Part shown: positions 25,052 through 32,493 of the stretch, one piece after another
Layout: every line of letters begins with the position of its first letter
Position numbering within the stretch: position 1 is the stretch's first letter
Source of the DNA: Phycisphaerales bacterium
GTDB taxonomy: Bacteria; Planctomycetota; Phycisphaerae; Phycisphaerales; SM1A02
Assembly (NCBI GenBank): GCA_029260575.1
Contig: JAJDDB010000018.1
Location: 1-33,041, forward strand
Length of the DNA: 33,041 nt
Direction: 5' to 3'
Translations under genes and position numbers: made by a program
The notes under the pieces: generated by a model
The model's database searches: none
What the model saw: the letters and a program-made list of their open reading frames with translations, nothing else
What the model was told of the DNA's origin: nothing

Positions 25052-25113
25052 ATAATTGCGATTCTGGCGAGACAGCTACTGCGTCGCCGATACTGAATCG
25101 CATAACAACTGAA

Positions 25114-25171
25114 CGTGCCGCACGTCGGCACAATGACGGGGCGCTCGGTGGGAGCGCCCCGCTCTTTTTTT
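25114..25171 (+). terminator. Terminator after xerC, with a preceding hairpin
   Basis: GGGGCGCTC (25138-25146) pairs perfectly with GAGCGCCCC (25152-25160), followed by GCTCTTTTTTT. Just before it, GTGCCG-CACGT-CGGCAC (25114-25130) forms a smaller stem. It lies between xerC and a convergent minus-strand gene. Confidence 0.85.
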
Positions 25172-25202
25172 GTGTATTCAATATATCCTTCGAATGCGCA
25201 AT

Positions 25203-25868
25203 TCATGCAGCCTGATCGCGCCATTCGCTCTCGCAATCGATCGATAATGCACTTGGCACCTGCCCGAGCAGTGCTTCGACTCGTGCATCAATCGCGCCGC
25301 CACACTCCGGACAACGCTTCGCATTCGGCTCGTGACCCAGCAGTGCATACCCGCATTTCAAACACACCGGCACACCGAGTTCAACCAGCCGCAGACGCAG
25401 ACGCAGTGCAGCGCCAAACCGCTGTGTTCGACTGATCAGCATCCAAAGTGTGATGATCATCGTCGTCAGCCGCAGCCAGTAATTTGTCGCGCCGGTTGCG
25501 ATGCTGCCGAGTGCAGATGCAGCTAGCTGTCCGACAGTGAGTCCCACTCCCGCAGCCAGTAGCGCCATCATGCTCAGCATCATCCAATAGCGCCAGTCGC
25601 GCACATCACGCATTGATGTGCCGAAGGCGCGCAGCGTTTCCCGCCTGTCATCCGCATTCGGAAACAGCGCTAGCTCCGGCAAACGAGCAAGCGTCAGCCG
25701 CAATATCCAACTCGGATCGCGCAACATTCGCGCTGCAGGCCGTCGCATGAGCCGGTGCAGCTGCTCAGCGCATTTTCGCATGACCAGACGGCGCACCATA
25801 TACCAGTCCGGATACGAATGCCTGCATCCAAGGCGCGTAGCGCATAAATTGACCAGTCGCGTTGACAT
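25203..25868 (-). CDS. Membrane protein with C-terminal zinc ribbon
   Basis: The 221-residue protein has a basic N-terminal part (MRRPAARMLRDPSWILRL). Two membrane segments follow around 105-125 (WMMLSMMALLAAGVGLTVGQ) and 140-160 (LTTMIITLWMLI). Then comes a zinc ribbon CLKCGYALLGHEPNAKRCPEC with two CxxC pairs 14 residues apart. Membrane proteins ending in CxxCGY.L...CPECG are frequent in Phycisphaerae, but their function is not known. The start at 25868 is supported by AGAGGA about nine bases upstream; downstream ATGs (MVRRLVMRK) are alternatives. Divergent from the PAC2 gene. Confidence 0.65.
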   Translation of the reverse strand: MSTRLVNLCATRLGCRHSYPDWYMVRRLVMRKCAEQLHRLMRRPAARMLRDPSWILRLTLARLPELALFPNADDRRETLRAFGTSMRDVRDWRYWMMLSMMALLAAGVGLTVGQLAASALGSIATGATNYWLRLTTMIITLWMLISRTQRFGAALRLRLRLVELGVPVCLKCGYALLGHEPNAKRCPECGGAIDARVEALLGQVPSALSIDCESEWRDQAA

Positions 25869-26044
25869 TGCTGAACATCCTCTTGCACTGTTCATAATGC
25901 GCCGCTGCGGCTCCCCGGCTGCAACTGCATCCCGCAAGCGCTGCCTGCCTCCGCGATAGCCCACGCAGTACGAACAGCTTTGCCACATACCCCACTTCTC
26001 GGACCCTCATTGCCATCGCGCCGCAGCCGTCATACGCTGATCCC

Positions 26045-27037
26045 ATGGCCAACGAAACCGAACTGCGTGATCCCTGGCTTGTCGCCGTCTGGCCGGGCAT
26101 GGGCAACGTCGCTGTCGGCGCGGGTGCGTATCTTGCTGAACAGATCGGCGCGCACCTCGTGCATGAACTGCCCGCAAGCGATCTCTTTGATATCAAGCAC
26201 GTCGAAGTCAAACAGGGCCTTGCAACCGTCGGCCGACTGCCGCGCAGCATGTTCTTCGAATGGAAAAACCCCGCTGAAGACGGCCGCGACATGCTTATCT
26301 TCATCGGCGAATCACAACCGTCCACAGGTGGGTATGCGCTGTGTCAACGACTGCTTGATTATGCACTTGCCCGCGGTGTGCGCCGCATCGTCACGTTCGC
26401 TGCGATGGCGACGCAACTGCATCCGACCGATGACCCGCGCGTGTTCGGCGTTGGGACCGACCACGACACGCTGCAGGAACTGCGTGATCTTGAAACCGAT
26501 GTTCTAGCGGAAGGACAGATCGGCGGGCTGAACGGCGTGCTGCTCGCAGCCGGCGTCGAGCGCGGCCGCTCGGGTTTGTGTCTCATGGGTGAGCTGCCAT
26601 TTTTCGCAGCCGGTGTGCCAAATCCGAAAGCATCACTTGCTGTACTCAAAGTCTTCAGTAAACTCGCAACCATCGACATTGACCTGACACAGCTCGAAGA
26701 ACAATCCAAAGCTGTCGAGCAGGGTTTGCTCGAACTGCTCGAAAAGATGCGTGAAGCAGCCCGGCAGGAATCCGATGCCGATGATGAAAGTTTCTCCGTG
26801 CCCGAATTCGCCAACGCGCCTGATAATGAAGACGACGAAGACAAGAATAATCCCGAAGCGAAAGAAGACAACGGCCCGAAGCTCGACTACAACGCCCGCA
26901 GACGGATCGAAACGATGTTCGAAGAAGCATCGCACAAGCGCGAAAAAGCGTTTCGCCTGAAAGAAGAACTCGACCGCCTCGGCGTGTTCAAACAATACGA
27001 AGACCGCTTCCTCGATCTCTTCAAGAAAGCGGATTGA
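26045..27037 (+). CDS. PAC2 family protein (proteasome assembly chaperone-like)
   Basis: The 330-residue protein carries a PAC2/DUF75 domain in residues about 1-200: PWLVAVWPGMGNVAVGAGAYL at the N-terminus, then DMLIFIGESQPSTGGYALCQRLLDYA, and GGLNGVLLAAGVERGRSGLCLMGELP. Archaeal and eukaryotic relatives assist proteasome assembly; the role of bacterial members is unclear. After residue 210 comes a coiled-coil-like helix (LEEQSKAVEQGLLELLEKM), a strongly acidic linker (NAPDNEDDEDKNNPEAKED) and a helical charged tail. The ATG at 26045 is clear. No proteasome genes are present here. Confidence 0.85.
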   Translation: MANETELRDPWLVAVWPGMGNVAVGAGAYLAEQIGAHLVHELPASDLFDIKHVEVKQGLATVGRLPRSMFFEWKNPAEDGRDMLIFIGESQPSTGGYALCQRLLDYALARGVRRIVTFAAMATQLHPTDDPRVFGVGTDHDTLQELRDLETDVLAEGQIGGLNGVLLAAGVERGRSGLCLMGELPFFAAGVPNPKASLAVLKVFSKLATIDIDLTQLEEQSKAVEQGLLELLEKMREAARQESDADDESFSVPEFANAPDNEDDEDKNNPEAKEDNGPKLDYNARRRIETMFEEASHKREKAFRLKEELDRLGVFKQYEDRFLDLFKKAD

Positions 27038-27073
27038 GACAAAAACGAACCGCAGGCGCGCACAAAATATGAA

Positions 27074-27095
27074 TCGCCGCGACTTGTCGCGCGGC
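27074..27095. repeat. REP-like palindrome (copy 1)
   Basis: CGCCGCGACTTGTCGCGC (27074-27091) is an imperfect palindrome, with CGCGAC paired to GTCGCG. It is an exact inverted copy of 28833-28850. It lies in the gap between two convergent genes, where the hairpin may also slow or stop transcription. Confidence 0.75.
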
Positions 27096-27102
27096 TCCAT
27101 CA

Positions 27103-27660
27103 TCAATCATCCGCCACGACCCCACGCGCACCACCGCGCGTGAATTCAATCGGCAGGCTCATAAACACCGCCAACTCTTCCGCAAGCAGATTCGCTTCAC
27201 TCTCCCGCATCTTGCGTGTCAGAACGATGTCATCGCCCTCGCCTTCCGTCGACCAGATGCGCAGTTCACAATAGAAGGATTCACCCGGCTGGCGCGTGCG
27301 GTTGAAGTACCAGTACTTCTTGACCTCGATCGCTGTACACGAATCCAAATCGTGCTCTGATGCGCGTTGAAGACCTGCAATGGAAATCCATTCGATGATG
27401 ATGTGCGCATTGCGATCGATCGTGAAACCCGATCTGCTGATGAGTACATACACGCCGCCGAGCAGCGCGGGCACCGCCAGTAGTGAACTGATAATGCCGT
27501 ACACGACATGCCCGCCGGAGTTGGGGGTGAAGTTGTGAATCGCTCCCGCCGCTGCACCGCTGCCGACAACGAGCAGACACAACCCGATCAACCGGCGCCA
27601 TACCACCGGCGCGCGCAACTCCAATCGTTCCGAATGCAGTTTGTCACGTACAAGTTTCAC
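27103..27660 (-). CDS. Membrane protein of unknown function
   Basis: The protein has two hydrophobic segments (LIGLCLLVVGSGAAAGAI and IISSLLAVPALLGGVYVLI) followed by a soluble region of about 110 residues (SGFTIDRNAHIIIEWISIAG ... LRIWSTEGEGDDIVLTRK). That order, a double membrane helix then a beta-rich domain, suggests a PH-like or DUF-type membrane-anchored protein, but I do not recognise the family. The GTG at 27660 is a tentative start. The same frame is open further upstream into the HbpS-like gene, and no ATG or Shine-Dalgarno helps to choose. Confidence 0.5.
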   Translation of the reverse strand: MKLVRDKLHSERLELRAPVVWRRLIGLCLLVVGSGAAAGAIHNFTPNSGGHVVYGIISSLLAVPALLGGVYVLISRSGFTIDRNAHIIIEWISIAGLQRASEHDLDSCTAIEVKKYWYFNRTRQPGESFYCELRIWSTEGEGDDIVLTRKMRESEANLLAEELAVFMSLPIEFTRGGARGVVADD

Positions 27661-27679
27661 AACACGTCGCTGCGATGCA

Positions 27680-28102
27680 TCAACTTGCTGCTGTGGCGCC
27701 GGCCTCGGCAACCGTGTGATCGTTCTCAACACTTGAGCCGCTGACACCAATCGCGCCGATGACTGTGCCGTCGCCGTTGGTGATCGGAACACCGCCGGGG
27801 AATGTGATCAAGCCGTCGTTGGAATGTTCGATGCCGAACAACGGCGCGCCCGGCTGACTGAGCTTGCCGATTTCGCCGGTGTTCATGTCGAAATACCGCG
27901 CGGTTTTCGCTTTGCGGATCGAAATATCGATCGACCCCAGCCAGGCGTCGTCCATGCGCGCGAACGCTTTGAGGTTCCCGCCGACATCGACAACAGCAAT
28001 GTCCATCTTCGTGTCAATGGCTTCCGCCTTGCGCATCGCAACTTCAACAGCAGCCTGCGCCTGCGTAAGTGTGATGTCGTTCATCGTCATGGTAACTGTC
28101 AT
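27680..28102 (-). CDS. HbpS/GlcG-like heme-binding family protein
   Basis: The 140-residue protein matches the GlcG/HbpS family: [39 protein letters not shown]-type core (here IAVVDVGG), [21 protein letters not shown] and [17 protein letters not shown]. Family members include the extracellular heme sensor HbpS and GlcG of unknown role. It has no signal peptide and no added domains. The start at 28102 is supported by AAGGA eight bases upstream. The next gene follows on the same strand and they may be co-transcribed. Confidence 0.85.
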   Translation of the reverse strand: MTVTMTMNDITLTQAQAAVEVAMRKAEAIDTKMDIAVVDVGGNLKAFARMDDAWLGSIDISIRKAKTARYFDMNTGEIGKLSQPGAPLFGIEHSNDGLITFPGGVPITNGDGTVIGAIGVSGSSVENDHTVAEAGATAAS

Positions 28103-28168
28103 CGTACTTGTCCTTGTTGTTAATCGGTTGAGACGCGATTGTAACCAATTACACAACGCGCGACGAAG

Positions 28169-28186
28169 CGCCGCGATTCATCGCGC
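28169..28186. repeat. REP-like palindrome (copy 2)
   Basis: CGCCGCGATTCATCGCGC is identical to 28811-28828. It sits four bases beyond the end of the broken RAYT transposase, so the transposase remnant is bracketed by REP copies. Confidence 0.75.
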
Positions 28187-28189
28187 GTT

Positions 28190-28788
28190 TCATATAGCCG
28201 GCTCATACTCGGTCAAAAATCCCCAGTTCTGCGCCGGCATGCCGGCCTTGAGCGGATTGTCCTGCACATATCGAATTGCTGCACGCATATGCGATTCGGA
28301 ATCAATGAACGGACACCAATATCCTCGCGCCCACGGCGAAGGCACACGCCCATTCTCCGATGCATACGTCTGTAGCGGATGTACGTTCTCCGTGTTCATC
28401 TGCCGTGTCGCTGCAGATTTCAGATGCGCAGCAATCTGATCAATATGCACCGAATGGCGTCGCATCACGAGATGTACATGATCGCGCATGATGGCCAGTG
28501 CATGCATGACATATCGACGTTGCCCACCAGCATTGACAAAACCGCGCGCGATCGCGCGAGCCTGTTCGCCGGTGAACTGTACCGGCGGATAGCGCAGCGC
28601 ATCCTTCGCTGCAGCGCGTCTCGTATAATCATGTGGCACATGCGCGACGGATCGTGTTGTAATCACCTTCGTCGCCGGCCGAACACGCGCAAATCGATTC
28701 CACGCACCACATCCGACCACGACCCACGCGGATCGTTGGGCAACCAGAATCCATACGCGCTGAAGATAAAGTGATACCCCAAAACCAT
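28190..28788 (-). pseudogene. REP-associated tyrosine transposase (RAYT), frameshifted
   Basis: RAYT enzymes of the Y1 HUH family mobilise REP palindromes. The first part, from ATG 28788, reads MVLGYHFIFSAYGFWLPNDP then RGSWSDVV. The rest, in another frame, continues RFARVRPATKVITTRSVAHV and holds the metal-binding motif DHVHLVM, then ATRQMNTENVHPL, SPWARGYWCPF and the family ending IRYVQDNPLKAG. The two frames meet near 28705-28720: one base appears to be missing after the VVR codons, and the first frame ends shortly after in RRRR-stop. The downstream frame could start at GTG 28720 but would lack the conserved HFIFSAYG strand. A sequencing error is the alternative. Confidence 0.75.
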
Positions 28789-28810
28789 AAAATCATTATA
28801 CAAAATGAAA

Positions 28811-28850
28811 CGCCGCGATTCATCGCGCCATAGCGCGACAAGTCGCGGCG
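28811..28850. repeat. REPIN: two REP palindromes in inverted order
   Basis: CGCCGCGATTCATCGCGC (28811-28828) and GCGCGACAAGTCGCGGCG (28833-28850) face each other across CATA. The first is identical to copy 2, the second is the inverse of copy 1. Two REP units in inverted orientation are the REPIN form thought to be the mobile unit. It lies 22 bases upstream of the RAYT start. Confidence 0.8.
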
Positions 28851-28868
28851 CTCAATGAAAATGGTCAC

Positions 28869-29630
28869 TCACGCCGTCATTTTCAACGATGCATCCGCCG
28901 CGCGGTCATCGTTCGCTTGCTTCTGCTTGCGCAGCGCTTTGATCGCAAGCACCATCGACACGGGCAGCGACCATTCGCTGACGTTCGGGCCCTTGTTGTC
29001 GTTGTAGCCGGCCCAGCGCGCGTAATACGTCGGCCGCAGGCCGCGCGCGAGCATGTCAAAGTCCTGGCTCACGAGCATCTTGCTCTTCGTGAACGAACCC
29101 ACCGGCCGCGCCTCGGACACCTTCGGCCTCGGCTCGCCCGGGCCGCTGTATGCCACCCATAACTCCAGCCGCGCCGCACCGTACGGCCTCGCGGGGGACG
29201 TCGGCGTGTTGGTATGGTGATATCGCAGTTCATCAATACCCGGCAGCGAACCAATGAACTTCAACAGCGGCGGCGTATTCGGACACACACGCTTGTGATG
29301 CGACACATTGCGCGGCTGCACACCGATGCCGAGCTTGTCGCCATCCGTGATGCCATCGTTGATCTTGATGAATGCAGCCTGCTTGCGGATCGCGTCTTCA
29401 AGAATCGACCGCGCATCGTCCTTGTTGGCAATCGCGCCGCGCGTGCGCGTTCCGGGGCTTCGGGCAGTCTTTAGAGCGGCATTGAACTCGTTGAACCACC
29501 GCATCAGCGATGCAGCTTCGGCCGGAACCATCATGTACCGCGCAGGATCAGCGCTGATGTTATTGCAGAACGCCTCAGCGAAGAGTTGAAACTTTCCATC
29601 GGCACGCGGAATGTTCGGTTCGGCAGCCAT
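28869..29630 (-). CDS. Uncharacterised protein with helical N-terminus and C-terminal beta domain
   Basis: The 253-residue protein begins MAAEPNIPRADGKFQLFAEA and has a helical first half (SLMRWFNEFNAALKTARSPG; DDARSILEDAIRKQAAFIKI). A conserved-looking GIGVQPRN block follows. The second half looks like a fibronectin-type beta sandwich (LELWVAYSGPGEPRP ... TYYARWAGYNDNKGPNVSEW). I recall similar proteins of about 200-250 residues in Bacteroidota and Planctomycetota with no assigned function. The ATG at 29630 has GAG eight bases upstream; a GTG at 29639 is possible. It lies between the REPIN and the second 21-bp array. Confidence 0.65.
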   Translation of the reverse strand: MAAEPNIPRADGKFQLFAEAFCNNISADPARYMMVPAEAASLMRWFNEFNAALKTARSPGTRTRGAIANKDDARSILEDAIRKQAAFIKINDGITDGDKLGIGVQPRNVSHHKRVCPNTPPLLKFIGSLPGIDELRYHHTNTPTSPARPYGAARLELWVAYSGPGEPRPKVSEARPVGSFTKSKMLVSQDFDMLARGLRPTYYARWAGYNDNKGPNVSEWSLPVSMVLAIKALRKQKQANDDRAADASLKMTA

Positions 29631-29687
29631 GTGCAGCACTCTTTATCGGCGCTAGCGAGTCACCGCTGAACCGAGAAACCCAGCAAT

Positions 29688-29897
29688 TGCGCCGAACACG
29701 CAAACGATTTCGGTGAATGCGTTTACCGCGGCGAGGAACCTGCAAACAACATTAACGTGCATAGTACCGCTCGTATCGGTCGCGCAAACGGTGATTTCGA
29801 ATATGCGAACGGGGCCTCCGTTTGCACAGACCATTCGTCCGATTGTGCAAACGGCGCGGACGGATGCGCCGACGGCGGTGAAACTTCAGTCAATGAT
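29688..29897. repeat. Second degenerate 21-bp tandem array
   Basis: About ten 21-bp units can be aligned from 29688. The box GCAAACG recurs in identical phase at 29700, 29742, 29784 and 29847, with variants GCGAACG (29805) and GCGTTTACC in other units. One unit has the box inverted, so CCGTTTGCACA (29818-29828) and TGTGCAAACGG (29844-29854) form a perfect 11-bp hairpin stem with a 15-base loop. The period equals that of the array at 256-507, but the boxes differ. The interval 29640-29960 has no gene. Confidence 0.7.
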
Positions 29898-29960
29898 GCC
29901 CGCCTGAATGAAATGGACTCTGTCTTAATCCGAGTCTCGATCACTCCTCCGCAAAAGTGG

Positions 29961-32456
29961 CTATTTCCGTGAAGGTTTCGGGGATACCGTAAAGGAAGAT
30001 ATAAATAGATCTGGCAGTAGTTGGTATGTCGATAGCAACTTGGCCACTTCTGCAGACTTCCCAAATCCCGGAAGCCTCGACACAGCTACACAATATTGTG
30101 TAATCGATTCTCTAAACTTTGAGAGCTTCTCTGCCGTAATCACTCTCGTTCCCGGCGCGGGCGTAGCGGCATCTTCAAATGTGGATGACGGATGCACCAT
30201 TATGGGAATAGCAGTACACGTCTGATCGTACTCCATCCCGAACCAATTGATTGATCCGGCAAGCTGATTACAGTCTTTTTTGTTGATCTTGCTAGATGTC
30301 GCTTCGTTCTTACATTCGATGACTAGATACCTCAGTGCACCGACTGCCCACAACACATCAGGTCCAGCGCCGTATTCAGCTTCCGGCAATTGCGACTGAC
30401 ATCCAATCATGCGAGCAGCGTCCTTTAAGGCTCGCTCGAATCTTTTATGCGAGTTCGGTCTAAACGCCAGATCATCTACGGTTGCATTTACTGCCACAAT
30501 AAGATCGTTTGGCCGTTCGAATTCACCCCTCAGATAAGAGATACTCGCACTCGCCTGTTCACCTACAACAGGCTCAATTCGCTGGTAGTCTACTCCGACC
30601 AATGGCCTAATCAATTGGCGATTGAGCTTTACTGCCGACATAAGTATTTGCTGCGCCTCTGCCTTGTCTACAACATGCGTATATTCGGCAAGTTCTGCCA
30701 TCAGCCACCCTTTGAGCATGAGATTATGGACTGAATTAACGCGTTCTTGTATCAAGTTGATTGATGTATTGTAATCGTCAATCTCAGCGGAGTTAAACGC
30801 ACGCCGCCGTGCCACTGCAATCTCAATGTCAGTGCTCGCCGTTGCATATGTAATGTGAACGAGTGCTGACTTCGCCGCCCTTACCCATTCTGGGTTGCGG
30901 GTAAGGCAGTAGTCGATTGCACCGCCAATTTCCTCAATACTCTTGCCGCGCACTTGGTTGCCAACTTGCTCAGACAAATCAAATTGAGCCCGAGTGGCGG
31001 GCGTAAATCGATCAATGCCATGGTTCGTGAAGAGCTGTGATGTTAGAGTTGCGCCCATCAAAAGCACTACACAATAATCGTCACTAGCGCGAACACCACG
31101 TCCCATACCCTGTTCGATTTGCTGAATCGACTTTCCCACAGCCAAGGGGGTTCCATAGAGAAGAGAACCCTGCTCTATCTGGTCAATGGCTCGCCTAGCG
31201 GCTGGCAGGCCATCAAGAACCAGCAACCTGCATGCGTCATACGGCAAATCAATTCCGTCGTACTTGTTCACAAGGACTACAAGTCCAACGTGACCCGCAT
31301 TCAACTTGGCCACGCCATTCTCAAGGTTTTCTGCGGTCAATGTCTCGGCCGCAACATCAGACCAAAACTCAGCACGATAGTTTGAAGGAACTATTACAAC
31401 TACATTGCATGTCTTCGCCAGTCTTGACGCGTATAACTTGATTTGTTCAGCTGTGACTTCAGGATTCAACTCTTGGGGCACAAGAACCAGTCGATCCCCA
31501 ATATCACTTGCAGTGGCAGGGGCAATCGCAGTTGCAATGTTCTCTGGATTGGCATTGAAGTCCGTAATGAGCACACTATCATCCGCAAAAGTCGCGCTCA
31601 TGAAGATTCTGCGTTCAGCCTGAGCAAAACTTGGAATGACATCTACCGGGAGACATTTTGGTGATATCTCCACATGGCCACCGCCGAACACGCAACGACA
31701 AAATCGGAGATGTTCCCGAATAAGTGGCCAGCAAAATTTTATGTTGTCATGCTCTCTGTGCTCGTGAATGATTGTTTCGACCTGCTGAACCTTGTCAAGC
31801 CACGCCCAGAAAGGTACGAGCATGAGCCGATTCCGCTCATGCTGTTCAATTTCCAATACTTTGCTGGTTGACTGTGACTCAAGATCACTTCGAAACAACT
31901 CAAACAGTTCATCATAAACAGGACTGGTAGCCTCAAGATCGAGGGTAAACTGTTGTTCGGCAGTTGCCAAACAGGCATGAACGTCATCTAAGATTAGACT
32001 ACCGATAGGAATCTGCGGCCCCTGTCCACCAACTCCAAATTTTGACTTGCCGTTCAACAGCACATGAATGTTGGTCACTAGAATGGCACTGCCGCGAGAA
32101 ACGGCAATAGAACGAGGTTCTGTTTCCACCGCTAGACCAAGCGCTTGCGCCTCTTGAACGACCTGCGATACAAGGTAAGGTGTAGGTGCGACGTAGACCG
32201 CCGGACCTTTCTTTTCGTTTAGACACGACTTGAGAATAAGAAGGCCAACGACTGTTTTGCCGCCCCCAGTATTCATCTTCAGGCGATGATCTATTTTAGA
32301 TCTTGCCTGAAACCATTGGTCGAGCACCTCCGATTGCACGTCGCGCAGGTATCGGTACTTCTGCTGCTTGCCTGGAAGAACAGCAAAGAGATCCCGTGGA
32401 TTGATGACCGTATCTGCAGTGGACGGCGCGGCAATTTTCGTAAAATCGAGACCCAT
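29961..32456 (-). CDS. Large superfamily 2 helicase with C-terminal PD-(D/E)xK nuclease signature
   Basis: This 831-residue protein has Walker A at 61-68 (MNTGGGKT), motif II DDVH at 157-160 (SLILDDVHACLA, with Asp instead of Glu in DEAH), motif III-like FMSATFADDS and a motif VI-like QGMGRGVRASDDY. This places it near DinG/XPD-type helicases. Between the lobes sits an alpha-helical insertion. The C-terminal 150 residues contain GPDVLWAVGALRYLVIECKN. Asp700 and Glu714-x-Lys716 fit a PD-(D/E)xK nuclease, with KKDCNQLAGSI after it. AGGGG precedes the ATG at 32456. It stands alone, 33 bases past icd, and looks more A+T-rich than its neighbours by eye. A role in phage defence is inferred, not shown; no known system was recognised. 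Confidence 0.75.
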   Translation of the reverse strand: MGLDFTKIAAPSTADTVINPRDLFAVLPGKQQKYRYLRDVQSEVLDQWFQARSKIDHRLKMNTGGGKTVVGLLILKSCLNEKKGPAVYVAPTPYLVSQVVQEAQALGLAVETEPRSIAVSRGSAILVTNIHVLLNGKSKFGVGGQGPQIPIGSLILDDVHACLATAEQQFTLDLEATSPVYDELFELFRSDLESQSTSKVLEIEQHERNRLMLVPFWAWLDKVQQVETIIHEHREHDNIKFCWPLIREHLRFCRCVFGGGHVEISPKCLPVDVIPSFAQAERRIFMSATFADDSVLITDFNANPENIATAIAPATASDIGDRLVLVPQELNPEVTAEQIKLYASRLAKTCNVVVIVPSNYRAEFWSDVAAETLTAENLENGVAKLNAGHVGLVVLVNKYDGIDLPYDACRLLVLDGLPAARRAIDQIEQGSLLYGTPLAVGKSIQQIEQGMGRGVRASDDYCVVLLMGATLTSQLFTNHGIDRFTPATRAQFDLSEQVGNQVRGKSIEEIGGAIDYCLTRNPEWVRAAKSALVHITYATASTDIEIAVARRRAFNSAEIDDYNTSINLIQERVNSVHNLMLKGWLMAELAEYTHVVDKAEAQQILMSAVKLNRQLIRPLVGVDYQRIEPVVGEQASASISYLRGEFERPNDLIVAVNATVDDLAFRPNSHKRFERALKDAARMIGCQSQLPEAEYGAGPDVLWAVGALRYLVIECKNEATSSKINKKDCNQLAGSINWFGMEYDQTCTAIPIMVHPSSTFEDAATPAPGTRVITAEKLSKFRESITQYCVAVSRLPGFGKSAEVAKLLSTYQLLPDLFISSFTVSPKPSRK

Positions 32457-32475
32457 TCACACCCCTATCTGCCGA

Positions 32476-32493
32476 ATGAGGTTAGCTCCTCAT
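32476..32493. terminator. Short hairpin at the icd 3' end
   Basis: ATGAGG (32476-32481) pairs with CCTCAT (32488-32493) around TTAGCT, overlapping the icd stop codon. There is no T-run. It may only be a weak terminator or a leader structure for the helicase gene. Confidence 0.25.

Noticed and set aside
25052-25202. dif site near xerC
   Set aside because: No 28-bp dif-like sequence with paired half sites was seen; the palindromes there belong to a terminator.
29688-29897. CRISPR array or integron attC-like site
   Set aside because: There is no spacer structure, no cas or integrase gene adjacent, and no attC core; the period is a plain 21 bp.
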